Shown one piece after another: positions 18,301 through 26,463 of a stretch of 39,015 nucleotides of DNA (position 1 is its first letter; every line of letters begins with the position of its first letter). The DNA is from a virus. The notes beneath the pieces were generated by a model that was not told where the DNA came from, made no database searches, and was given only the letters and a program-made list of their open reading frames with translations. A program made the translations under genes and the position numbers. The DNA lies in IMG/VR virus record IMGVR_UViG_3300032893_003192, positions 1 through 39,015 of that record; one strand, given 5' to 3'.

Positions 18301-21300
18301 AGCGAATCTTCTCGGAGGAGCACACGGGTCTGCTTGACCGCGAGACGCGGGAACGGGTCGAAGACGGATTCCGTCGCGAGGACAAAAAGCGCATGCCCGG
18401 CGATCCGAACTTGCTGTCCTGCACGCCGACGTTGGAGATGGGTATCAACATCGGCGATCTCTCGTCGATCGCGCTCTGTTCCGTGCCGCCGAAGGCGAGC
18501 AATTACCTGCAGAGAGTCGGACGAGCCGGGCGAGTAGACGGTAATTCCTTCGTGCTCACTGTGGCCAACGCGCGGCCACACGACTTGTTCTTCTACTTCG
18601 AGCCGGAAGAGATGATCCAAGGGCGCGTGGAAACGCCTGGTTGCTTCTTGAATGCGTCGGCAGTGCTAGAGCGGCAGTTGACAGCCTACGTGTTTGATCG
18701 CTGGGTAGAGACGGGCGTGCCAGAAGGAGCGCTCCCCGACGAATTGCGATCCGTGCTCGATGTGGTGGAGAACGGTGACCGGACCAAGGGGTTCCCAGCG
18801 AACCTACTTGCCTTCTTTGAGCAAAACCGCACCGAGATGGAGGATGGCTTTCTCGCGCTGTTCGAGAACGAGGTCGCCGATTACACCCGCGAAAGGATTC
18901 GGGCCTTCTCACGTGGGACAGACCTCGACATCACAGGGCTGGAACGTTCGATCTGGGAGGGGCTGGAGGAGTTGGCGGCGGAACGCAAGGCCCTGCGCGG
19001 CCGCATTCAGGCTCTCACCAAGAGAATCCGCGACGTGAAGCAGGACCCGGCACGCGATCAGAACTTCGAGGACACTCTTCAGCAACTGCTCCGCGAGAAA
19101 GCAGCAATGAATGAGATTGTCCGGTCCATGAACGAACGGCAGGTCCTGAATTTTTTCACCGACGAAGGGCTACTGCCTAACTACGCTTTCCCGGAAGCCG
19201 GTGTCATCCTGCGATCGGTTATCTACCGGCGGAATCCCAAGGCGGAAGATGAAGAACGGAAATACAAGACGCGGACGTATGAGTATGAGCGGCCGGCATC
19301 CTCCGCGATTCTGGAACTGGCGCCGGCGAACCACTTCTATGCAGAAGGCCGCAAGCTGGAAGTCGATCAGGTGAACCTCCAGGTTTCTCGAATCCAACCG
19401 TGGCGGTTCTGTAGCGATTGCTCATACCTGGAACTGGAAGGATTGTTGGAACCACGGGCCTCGTGCCCTCATTGCGGTAATCCGCTTTGGTCGGACGAGG
19501 GGCAACGGCGCAACATGCTGCGAATGCGGCAGGTCATATCGACCTCCTCGGAGCAGGAAAGCCGGTCCTACGACGAGAGCGACGACCGCGAGCCACAGTT
19601 CTATCAGAAGAACATGTTCGTGGTGAAAGAAGACGCCGACATCACCGAGGCATACTTCATCGACCGCGAAGAGGTGCCATTCGGATTCGAGTTTTTCCGG
19701 AAGATCAAATTACGGGAGGTGAACTTCGGCGAGAAGATGGCCGGTGGCCCGCAACTGACGATCGCCGGTCGATCAGTTGTAGACAGGCCCTTTGAGTTGT
19801 GCGGCGCGTGCGGGAAGGTCAAGAAGAACGGCAAAATCGAGCATGCCATCTACTGCCGCTATTGGGGCAAGGAAGAGAAAGAAAAGGTCATCGAGGCATG
19901 CTTCCTCTACCGGGAATTCACATCGGAGGCCATCCGCATGCTGCTCCCCGTGGCGAGTTTCGACGTGGAGCGCAACATCCACTCCTTTGTCGCGGCGCTC
20001 GATTTGGGTCTCAGGAAGAAGTTCCGAGGTGATCCCGGCCACCTCCTTACAACCGTGATGGATGAACCGGTGCCTGGTTCCGACGTGCGCAAGCGGTATC
20101 TCGTGCTCTATGACGGTGTGCCAGGAGGAACCGGCTACCTGAAGGAGTTGATGCGTGACCAACAGAGCCTCCTGGAAGTGTTCGAGCTAGCCCACGACGT
20201 CCTTAAGAATTGCATCTGCCAGAACGACCCGGAGAAGGACGGCTGCTATCGCTGCCTCCTCGCATACCGGGGGCGGCACGACCAGCAAAACACATCCCGG
20301 CAGGCAGCCCTCGAATTGTTGAAGCTGATCCTCGACAACCGGCAGCACTTGAAGCGAACCGACCGGCTGGATGCCATCCGTATCAACCGGTTGCTGGAAA
20401 GTGAGTTGGAGGGCCGTTTCATCGAGGCTCTGCGCCGAACCCCGGAAGGCGAGCCGCCGCGTAGTGTCACGCATCATGTGGTGAACGGCAAAGAAGGCTT
20501 CTACCTGCGGTCGGAATTTGGGAATTATCTGATTGAACCGCAGGTGGACGTTGGCTTGGCACAGGGGGTGGCTGTTCCAAGCCGCGTTGATTTTGTTTTC
20601 TATCCTGAGCGCCCAGAGAGGAGCGACCTGCCTATCGCCGTCTTCACGGATGGTTACGAGTACCATGCCGATCCGAACTCAGGCCTTCGCGTGGGCACGG
20701 ACACCGCCCAGCGAATGGCGCTCATGCGTTCGGGGAGATTTCGCGTCTGGTCGCTGACATGGGACGACGTACAAGAGCAGTTCAAAACCCCAGTGCCCCG
20801 ATTTGAGGCGGACCTTCTGTCTCCTGGAGCGAAGCTCGGTGCTCTACTCGCCAAACTCGACCCGGCAAATACAGGCAATTGGAAGAGCATTGGCGGCTTG
20901 TCGTCCTTTGGGATTCTCATGCTCCTGCTCGGGGCCGGGCGATCCAGATCCTGGCCGACCTATGCGCAGTCTTTTGTGGTGAGTCTGCTGGAGAATGATC
21001 GCGACACTCCTGGCCGTCTGCGGCTCCACTGGCAGCGGACCCACTCTGACGGGAGCCCATTGCTCCAAGCTGAGGGCGGAATGGATTCCGCGGCCTTGCA
21101 GGCGCGCGACTTCGCCAATCTCAACGTGCGCCTCTGTCTGTTCGACGATTATGCCCATCACGGACCGGTCGAGTGGAAAAGAGCCTGGCGTGAATTCCTC
21201 CGGCTGGGCAATCTATTACAGTTCCTCGATCATTTCGACTTCGTCAGTTCGCTCGGCCTGAACGGCGAAGTCTACGCGCCGATCTTCGAGCCCGCGCGCC

Positions 21301-21623
21301 GGCCGCACGAGGGTGTAGTCCCTGACCGGCTCGCCGCGCTTATGGAACTAGTGGCTCCAGAGATGCACGATCTTTGCCGCAGGGCTGCCGAGCGCGGCAA
21401 GGCTTTACCGGAGGCAGGGTTTGAGTTGACCAGCGAGGAAGGCGAGATTATTGCCGCTGCTGAACTCGCATGGCCCGTTTGCCGCCTTGCCGTTCTGCTG
21501 GAACATGAAGCTGATGGCGCGTGCTGCTTCGAGAGGGCAGGTTGGCGGGTGTTCTTTGCCGATGCCGTACTGAGTACACCGGAGGCGCTGCTGGATCTAT
21601 TGCCCGATGAGGTTGCCGAATGA
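15354..21623 (+). CDS. Giant DEAD/DEAH helicase with DUF1998 (MZB) domain and Vsr-like C-terminus
   Basis: A 2089-aa superfamily 2 helicase. RecA-like domain 1 holds Walker A GTGSGKT at 99-105, DELH at 229-232 and TSATLGDG. Zinc-ribbon pairs follow (CRECG; CTDC/CANCG; CPSCGG; CKYC), then domain 2 with LEMGINIGDLSS and QRVGRAGR at 1053-1060. The DUF1998/MrfA zinc-binding region carries CSDC/CPHCG, CGACG, YDGVPGGTGYLKEL near 1585 and the CIC..DGCYRCLLAYR cluster near 1620-1640. Near 1740-1790, RVDFVFYP, IAVFTDGYEYH and RMALMRSGRFRVWSLTWDDV resemble a Vsr/DUF559-type nuclease fold with an atypical acidic site. DISARM splits helicase (DrmA) and DUF1998 (DrmB); Druantia DruE joins them as here. 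GAGG precedes ATG 15354; both ends overlap neighbours by 4 bases. Confidence 0.92.
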   Translation: MIPSVIARQIQRGVEDFLLTTFPITNPFFAGTLEKLIGAPGMLFRGPYLSVKLPFVPADEGPRPFPEILPESFAPYRHQQQAWERLDTRAGRSTIVATGTGSGKTECFLYPVLDHCFRQRGRRGIKAILIYPMNALATDQAQRLAKMIWRNPELRGYVTAGLWIGGLERKPSPVMTEEDLITDKEMLRAAPPDILITNYKMLDYLLVRPRDARLWRLNEPETLRYLVVDELHTFDGAQGADLACLLRRIKERVHTPPNHLCCVGTSATLGDGSQADLANYARQLFAEPFDAESVIGESLLTPDEFLKGCLVTRFQTPGKGDLGTMDPLAYESAEEYLKAQVKLWMGQDLSQDSVALGEALKHHAFFRNLLVILANRAVAAGDLAAELKKQLPGFAGLEDVYLDRLLGSFLALVSRARVPGLLIDGTQKHDPLVRIRMQLWLRELRRMVASVRRDPVLGFADDLKPDELKRSLPVIHCRECGNTGWGGTVRDADTRINPDLQTFYNSYFANSPHVHFLYPYSEDDRKKQREIPHYVCTDCLNIQRMTEPGTCANCGANFERMLPVWIPNTNYTVKKNDGTERRLGSHDCPSCGGHNSLTILGSRAASLTSVIIAQLFSSPFNEDKKLLAFSDSVQDASHRSGFFAARTYTFNLRSAIQKTILAAGGPVPFETLTARFLDDWRQRLKSESFLATFLPPDLNWLEDYEALRATGRLPEGSDLMSLLDRRLAWEIWSEYTFDCRIGRTLEKTGSSTLEVKPDLRKRAIEALLPRLREKIGPLRDLDQIALARFLAGLVQNLKNRGAVDESDLAPYIESLGNSWLLGKQGGRALWRPNFSRGSRSPVFLTSRGGERFQTLIRQPNNPTPTWYEDWLEKSFYGLDPNVANSMQVIYEAVLSALVETGLVFERNAKGARVWGLKPDAFQVTIGVIQFRCKYCSYAVSVGPDDAETFEGSHCMRYNCDGHFERAPDKEDYYRRLYESGDVQRIFSEEHTGLLDRETRERVEDGFRREDKKRMPGDPNLLSCTPTLEMGINIGDLSSIALCSVPPKASNYLQRVGRAGRVDGNSFVLTVANARPHDLFFYFEPEEMIQGRVETPGCFLNASAVLERQLTAYVFDRWVETGVPEGALPDELRSVLDVVENGDRTKGFPANLLAFFEQNRTEMEDGFLALFENEVADYTRERIRAFSRGTDLDITGLERSIWEGLEELAAERKALRGRIQALTKRIRDVKQDPARDQNFEDTLQQLLREKAAMNEIVRSMNERQVLNFFTDEGLLPNYAFPEAGVILRSVIYRRNPKAEDEERKYKTRTYEYERPASSAILELAPANHFYAEGRKLEVDQVNLQVSRIQPWRFCSDCSYLELEGLLEPRASCPHCGNPLWSDEGQRRNMLRMRQVISTSSEQESRSYDESDDREPQFYQKNMFVVKEDADITEAYFIDREEVPFGFEFFRKIKLREVNFGEKMAGGPQLTIAGRSVVDRPFELCGACGKVKKNGKIEHAIYCRYWGKEEKEKVIEACFLYREFTSEAIRMLLPVASFDVERNIHSFVAALDLGLRKKFRGDPGHLLTTVMDEPVPGSDVRKRYLVLYDGVPGGTGYLKELMRDQQSLLEVFELAHDVLKNCICQNDPEKDGCYRCLLAYRGRHDQQNTSRQAALELLKLILDNRQHLKRTDRLDAIRINRLLESELEGRFIEALRRTPEGEPPRSVTHHVVNGKEGFYLRSEFGNYLIEPQVDVGLAQGVAVPSRVDFVFYPERPERSDLPIAVFTDGYEYHADPNSGLRVGTDTAQRMALMRSGRFRVWSLTWDDVQEQFKTPVPRFEADLLSPGAKLGALLAKLDPANTGNWKSIGGLSSFGILMLLLGAGRSRSWPTYAQSFVVSLLENDRDTPGRLRLHWQRTHSDGSPLLQAEGGMDSAALQARDFANLNVRLCLFDDYAHHGPVEWKRAWREFLRLGNLLQFLDHFDFVSSLGLNGEVYAPIFEPARRPHEGVVPDRLAALMELVAPEMHDLCRRAAERGKALPEAGFELTSEEGEIIAAAELAWPVCRLAVLLEHEADGACCFERAGWRVFFADAVLSTPEALLDLLPDEVAE

Positions 21624-23740
21624 CGATTGCCCTTTCCAGTGATTTTCTGCTGGCCTTCTCGAACGTCCAGAAGAGCCACCAGAAGCAAGTGCGGGAGTTC
21701 ATCGAACGTTTCCGCGAGCGGCCCGATGCGCCGGGGTTGAACTACGAGGTGATCCAGAGCGCCAAGGGCAAGGATCTCTATTCTGTGCGCATCAACCAAG
21801 CGTATCGAGCCGTGGTCTTCCATCCTTCGAATTCGCAGGTCTACGTTCTGTCATGGGTGGATCACCACGACGAAGCCTACCGTTGGGCAGAACGGAAGCA
21901 ATTTGTCGTGCATCCAGCCACTGGCGCATTACAGATGCTCAGTGCGGAACCTCAGGAGGCGCCTCCGGCCGCGCCTGCTCCCGCCGCTGCCAAGACGGGG
22001 CTATTCTCTGAGATCAAGGACAAGCAACTATTGCGCTTGGGGGTGCCGGAAGAACTGATCGGCGCTGTGCGAGGCATTAACTCAGACGCCGAGTTGGAGG
22101 CTGCGGAGAGACGGCTTCCGCAGGAGGCCTACGAAGCACTATTCATGCTCGCCTCCGGCTTCAGCTTGGACGACGTCTTCCGCGAGATGGAGAAACCGGA
22201 AGAGGAAGTTCCGGTCGATCAGAAGGACTTCGTTGCCGCTCTGCAAAACGAAGACTCCAAGCGGCGGTTCTACGTGGTCGACGAGGCCAAGGATTTGGCC
22301 GAGGTGCTGAACGCTCCGCTCGAGCAATGGCGCGTTTTCCTCCATCCGAAGCAGCGAAAACTTGTTTCGATGCAGGTCAACGGCCCTGTTCGCGTACTCG
22401 GTGGCGCCGGTACGGGGAAGACAGTTGTCGCGATGCACCGCGCCCGTTACCTGGCGGAGGAGGTCTTCAACAAGAAAGAGGACCGCATACTGTTCACGAC
22501 GTTCACGCGGAACCTGGCCACGGATATCCAGGAGAATCTACGCAAGCTCTGCTCGGTTGACGCGCTCTCACGCATCGATGTCGTGAACCTGGATGCCTGG
22601 GTGGCGAATTTCCTGCGCGGGCAGGGATACCGGCATCAGGTCGTTTTCGATGAAGACGAAAACGAGGCATGGGCCTACGCCCTCAACCAAGCTCCGTCTG
22701 ACCTCGGGCTCGCTCCGAACTTTTATCGCTCCGAGTGGGAACAGGTCGTTCAGGCTCAGAACATCACAGACGCTGATCAGTACCTCAAGGCGTCCCGCAT
22801 TGGCCGTGGAACAAAACTGGGCCGCGACGCCAAGAAACGGATCTGGCCTGTCTTTCAGGAGTACCGGGCCCAACTCAACGAACAGGGAAAGAAGGAGTAC
22901 ATCGATCTTCTGCGCGACGCCCGCGGCCTGATCCAGAGCAAGGGAATCTCCCTGCCCTATCGGGCGGTGATCGTCGATGAGGCGCAGGATATGAGCGCCG
23001 AGGCGTTCCGCTTGATGCGGGCGATTGTGCCGGAAGGGACCAACGACTTGTTCATCGTCGGCGATGCGCACCAGCGGATTTACCGCCATCGCGTCTCGCT
23101 AGGCCAGTGCGGGATCAACATCAAGGGCCGCGGCAAGAAGCTCAAGATCAACTACCGCACCACCGATGAGACTCGCCGGTTTGCAGTTGCGCTCCTGGAG
23201 GGTCGCGAGATCGACGACCTGGATGGTGGAACGGACCAACAGAAGGGCTACGTCTCCTTGACCCATGGTCGGCCTCCGTTGGTCCGGAGCTTCGGCACCT
23301 TTGCCGAGGAAGTCGCTTTCCTGAAACAGCACATTGGGGAGATTCAGAAGGACGGTGCGCCACTGGAATCCGTATGCGTGGTGGCCCGAACCAAGCGCCT
23401 CGTGGAGGGCTACATCTCCCAGTTGCAGGCCGCCGGGTTTGGTACGTACGAGATTAAGCGCAATGCAGCCGAGCAGCGGGACAAGCCCGGTATCCGTGTC
23501 GCCACCATGCACCGGGTCAAGGGGCTTGAGTTCGAGCACGTCATCGTAGTCGCGGCGAACGAGGGCATCCTCCCCCTAAAGGCCGCGGTCGTTGACGCGG
23601 AAGACACGGTGGCGCGGCGCGACGCCGAAACCGGGGAGCGATCCTTGCTCTACGTGGCGCTGACTCGCGCCCGGCGATCTGCAACCATCACTGGCTATGG
23701 CCAGGCAAGTCCTTTTCTGACAAAAGCTGGCCCAGTTTGA
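21620..23740 (+). CDS. RelE/ParE-like domain fused to UvrD-family helicase
   Basis: A 706-aa, two-part protein. Residues 1-100 read as a RelE/ParE-type toxin fold: a helical pair (FSNVQKSHQKQVREFIERF), then VRINQAYRAVVF, VYVLSWVDHHDEAYRWA. A Pro/Ala linker lies at about 112-128, and a helical spacer at 130-240. The superfamily 1 helicase core follows: GGAGTGKT at 261-268, VDEAQD at 452-457, GDAHQRIY, INYRTT, VATMHRVKGLEFE, and LLYVALTRAR near the end. UvrD-type enzymes unwind 3'-5'. No antitoxin gene is present, so the toxin-like domain may be tamed by fusion or used as a sensor. GAGG lies 7 bases before ATG 21620, in an ATGA overlap with the large helicase gene. It is the last gene of the operon and ends convergent with the phage gene at 23786, with no clear terminator between. 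Confidence 0.9.
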   Translation: MTIALSSDFLLAFSNVQKSHQKQVREFIERFRERPDAPGLNYEVIQSAKGKDLYSVRINQAYRAVVFHPSNSQVYVLSWVDHHDEAYRWAERKQFVVHPATGALQMLSAEPQEAPPAAPAPAAAKTGLFSEIKDKQLLRLGVPEELIGAVRGINSDAELEAAERRLPQEAYEALFMLASGFSLDDVFREMEKPEEEVPVDQKDFVAALQNEDSKRRFYVVDEAKDLAEVLNAPLEQWRVFLHPKQRKLVSMQVNGPVRVLGGAGTGKTVVAMHRARYLAEEVFNKKEDRILFTTFTRNLATDIQENLRKLCSVDALSRIDVVNLDAWVANFLRGQGYRHQVVFDEDENEAWAYALNQAPSDLGLAPNFYRSEWEQVVQAQNITDADQYLKASRIGRGTKLGRDAKKRIWPVFQEYRAQLNEQGKKEYIDLLRDARGLIQSKGISLPYRAVIVDEAQDMSAEAFRLMRAIVPEGTNDLFIVGDAHQRIYRHRVSLGQCGINIKGRGKKLKINYRTTDETRRFAVALLEGREIDDLDGGTDQQKGYVSLTHGRPPLVRSFGTFAEEVAFLKQHIGEIQKDGAPLESVCVVARTKRLVEGYISQLQAAGFGTYEIKRNAAEQRDKPGIRVATMHRVKGLEFEHVIVVAANEGILPLKAAVVDAEDTVARRDAETGERSLLYVALTRARRSATITGYGQASPFLTKAGPV

Positions 23741-23785
23741 AAATTGCTGGCCGCTCGCGGATGAAAAGGGTGGGGGCGGAAGAGC

Positions 23786-24133
23786 CTATCCAGCAGCCGC
23801 AGCGAAGAGCACGAGGATTAACGGTTCGAGCCAGCCCCGATCCGCGGCCGCACCGTACGCATCCCACCTTTCGATCGCCGTCTTGATACGGGCAACCTCT
23901 GGGTCAGAGAACTCAAACTCCTTGGCTGGCAGCGAAAGCGTGGGATTCCACACCACGCGCTCCTGGCCGGCGAGCATCTCGCGCTTCAACTCAAGCGCCT
24001 GCTCTTCGTCGGCGTCAAGTGCGATGCGATCCTGAATGGCCCAGATCGCGCGAATAGAACCGACGTCTGCCCGCTGCGCGCCCAGGAGTGCATGGAGGTT
24101 CAGACGCTGAGTGTGATTCAGTGTCACTTTCAT
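23786..24133 (-). CDS. Small phage protein downstream of the tail fibre (115 aa)
   Basis: A 115-aa product without a recognised family. It is helical at the start (NHTQRLNLHALLGAQRADVGSIRAIWAIQDRIAL), acidic in the middle, and ends in a hydrophobic segment (WLEPLILVLFAAAAG) that is short for a membrane helix. It begins 13 bases after the tail fibre stop on the same strand and is the last tail-side gene before the convergent defence operon. Small proteins at this place in phages are often fibre-assembly or lysis accessories; neither can be shown here. Confidence 0.75.
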   Translation of the reverse strand: MKVTLNHTQRLNLHALLGAQRADVGSIRAIWAIQDRIALDADEEQALELKREMLAGQERVVWNPTLSLPAKEFEFSDPEVARIKTAIERWDAYGAAADRGWLEPLILVLFAAAAG

Positions 24134-24146
24134 CTGGTTTGTCCTT

Positions 24147-26459
24147 TTACGGGTTGGAGTAGAGCAGAATGTAGCCGGCCGTCACGCCGGCCGGATTCTT
24201 CACTTTGATCACGCCAGCCCACCCGGACGGATTGCTGGCACCCATCAGTTCGGCAAGCCGGTAGCCGTTGCCACTGCTGCCCGCAATAATCAGTTCGCCG
24301 CCCGCCGTCACCTGCAATAGCGTGTGATCCGCGAGATTTGATCCGGGGCCAGCAACGCGGAACGGCGACTCGCTGGCGTCTTTCGCCACCACCAGCAACG
24401 AGCCGCACGCGACTCCGGCCGCAACCGGCGACGTTTGGTAGCCCCACGTCCTGGCGTATGCCTTCTTCGGATCGTTGCCCTGCTGGAGGCACGCACCCCA
24501 GAGATAGATGTCTCCGCTCGTCCAGCTGTCGCCGTTGCCGGCGAACTGGCGGACGACGATCCAGAGGCCAGTCTGTCCGCCCGCAAGCGTGCCGATAATT
24601 TTGAACCGCTGCCACGAGGTTGTGAGCGTGATGCTGGTCGGACCCGCCAGGTACGAGGCGTACCCGTTGTCTACAATGGCGATCGAGACCTGCTTCGTCC
24701 CGCTCGCAACCTTCGCCCAGATGTAGAACGTGTACTGCCCGCCCGAAACCAAGCCCGCGATCTGCTGTTGGATGACGGGCGTCGTCGTGTTCGCGGTGAC
24801 CGTATCGGCTGTTGTGTTGGCGTCCGGAGCGGTGGTGCTGTCCACCGACACCGAGCAGGAACCACCGTTCTTGTCCCACGTTCCGACGGTGAAATCCTCC
24901 GAGTATTTCGCCATGTTCTCGAAGGAACCGCCCACAGTCTGATAAGCGCCGCACTCGACCGATTGCAGGTGCGAGTCGAGATACCCCCACAGATTGTTGG
25001 CGGCTACGTAGCCGAAGTTTGCGCCGGCGGAACCGTCACGCTGGACCACCGTGCTGGCGGTAGCGGTGGCAGTCGCGTCGATGATCTGAGATGACGTGTG
25101 CGTGTGCGTCGGCAGGTCGCCACTGGCCAGCGCAGCTACGGTGACTGCTGCCCCCGCAGACGCCTGCTTCAGAAAGCCGGGCCCAGTCGCAGACAGATCG
25201 GCGGCCGTACCGCCGCGCACGAGCGTCACCGTCCCGGAGTTGATGTCTCCCGCCGCGTGGTTGTGGGTGGGAAGATCGCCGGCCACCAGCGTGTCCCACG
25301 ACGGAAGCGCCGACGCCGATCCGGTCCCGACCTGCCGCAGGAATTTCCTGGTGGTCGTCGTCTGGCCAGCCAGGCGCACCCAAGCTGGGCTGGCGTTCGC
25401 GGCGATGAGGTCGCCCAGCACCGGCGACGCCGCCGCCGTGTCGGGATGGGTCGCGGAGAGAAGATTATGGTTCGCACCGCCCGAAGCAGCGATCGTCACG
25501 GTCACACGGTCGTTGCCGGGGTCATCCGCAATCGTGAGCGTTGTGTTGGCACCCTCGATCAGGTTCAATGCCCTTCGCGTGCCCACGGCGGAGCCGTTGT
25601 TTTGGATCGTGAACGGCAGCGATCCGGAAACGATGTCGGTGGCCACGTGCGTGTGGGCGGGGATGTCGCCAGCAACCAGGGTCGCACCAGTGGTCACGCG
25701 CCCTTTCGCATCCACAGTGGTCTTGGTGTACGTGCCAGGGGTGACGCCGGAGGCAGCCAGCCCGATCACTCCGGCGTCGATCGTCAGCCCGCCAACCGGA
25801 TCGACCTGGACGATACCCTTGCTCGTGGTGGTTGCGTCCGGATAAGAGAAGGCGCCGAACGTCTGGCCCGCCGCGAAGTCGATGATCGCGTCCATCGCGA
25901 GATGGTTGTTCGCATTAAGCGCCATCCCGAGATCGCCAGAGTTGTCGGCCTTGCGCCACTTCAATGCGCCGAGGTTCGGGAGACGGACCAGGCCGGTGCC
26001 CGCCTTGTTCCCTGTGCCGAACTCCGCGCCGTCCTGGAAGGTCTTGATTCCGGTGATGGTGACCGCACCGTCCTTCCGGACGTAGTTGCGAGCGGCGACG
26101 GTTCCCAATTCTGTTTCGACCGCCAGCACCGCGGATTGAAGAGCGGTAATGAAACCAGACACCATGTTCGCCCGTACCGTCGCGCCGTTCGCGTGGCTGG
26201 CGGCCGTGGTCCCGAAGGCTCCACGCTGGCAGCCCGTAAACTGCGATCCGGTACGCGCAGTGTAGATGACGAGCTCGTCGTCGATCGTGAGCACACCATA
26301 GGCATCGGCGAACCCACCAGCCGTCGATTGGACACTGATGGTCGAGTCGCCCGCACCGACGGCGACCGTGGTCGTCGTTTCGAGCGGCTTGGTCGAAAAC
26401 GCGTCGGCTGGCGTGAACAGCGTTGCCGCAGTGTCGATCGCCGACGGAAAGTTACTCAT
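24147..26459 (-). CDS. Tail fibre / receptor-binding protein with HxH motifs
   Basis: A 770-aa phage fibre-like protein. Residues 29-97 are a small beta module (TISVQSTAGGF, LTIDDELVIYT, FTGCQRGAFGT) that recurs in the two larger tail proteins of this window. The middle is a low-complexity, Thr/Ala/Gly-rich fibre shaft with three HxH sites in similar contexts: GDIPAHTH at 269-271, GDLPTHNH at 399-401 and GDLPTHTH at 452-454. HxH motifs bind metal in trimeric fibres such as T4 gp37. Residues about 515-690 resemble a jelly-roll carbohydrate-binding fold (YTFYIWAKVASG; LTTSWQRFKIIG). The C-terminus may form the tip. An AGGTGA ribosome site precedes ATG 26459, and the gene follows the 1170-aa tail gene by 4 bases. 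It probably decides host range. Confidence 0.85.
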   Translation of the reverse strand: MSNFPSAIDTAATLFTPADAFSTKPLETTTTVAVGAGDSTISVQSTAGGFADAYGVLTIDDELVIYTARTGSQFTGCQRGAFGTTAASHANGATVRANMVSGFITALQSAVLAVETELGTVAARNYVRKDGAVTITGIKTFQDGAEFGTGNKAGTGLVRLPNLGALKWRKADNSGDLGMALNANNHLAMDAIIDFAAGQTFGAFSYPDATTTSKGIVQVDPVGGLTIDAGVIGLAASGVTPGTYTKTTVDAKGRVTTGATLVAGDIPAHTHVATDIVSGSLPFTIQNNGSAVGTRRALNLIEGANTTLTIADDPGNDRVTVTIAASGGANHNLLSATHPDTAAASPVLGDLIAANASPAWVRLAGQTTTTRKFLRQVGTGSASALPSWDTLVAGDLPTHNHAAGDINSGTVTLVRGGTAADLSATGPGFLKQASAGAAVTVAALASGDLPTHTHTSSQIIDATATATASTVVQRDGSAGANFGYVAANNLWGYLDSHLQSVECGAYQTVGGSFENMAKYSEDFTVGTWDKNGGSCSVSVDSTTAPDANTTADTVTANTTTPVIQQQIAGLVSGGQYTFYIWAKVASGTKQVSIAIVDNGYASYLAGPTSITLTTSWQRFKIIGTLAGGQTGLWIVVRQFAGNGDSWTSGDIYLWGACLQQGNDPKKAYARTWGYQTSPVAAGVACGSLLVVAKDASESPFRVAGPGSNLADHTLLQVTAGGELIIAGSSGNGYRLAELMGASNPSGWAGVIKVKNPAGVTAGYILLYSNP

Positions 26460-26463
26460 TGAA

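Noticed and set aside
21620-21930. A separate toxin-antitoxin locus
   Set aside because: The RelE-like segment is in frame with the helicase without a stop, and no small antitoxin gene lies beside it.
23741-23785. Intrinsic terminator between the defence operon and the phage genes
   Set aside because: The repeated GCTGGCC is direct, not inverted, and no U-run follows; no stable hairpin was seen.
25098-26462. Plus-strand open frame (454 aa) opposite the tail fibre
   Set aside because: Arg- and Gly-rich, without domain features; it mirrors the GC-rich fibre gene.
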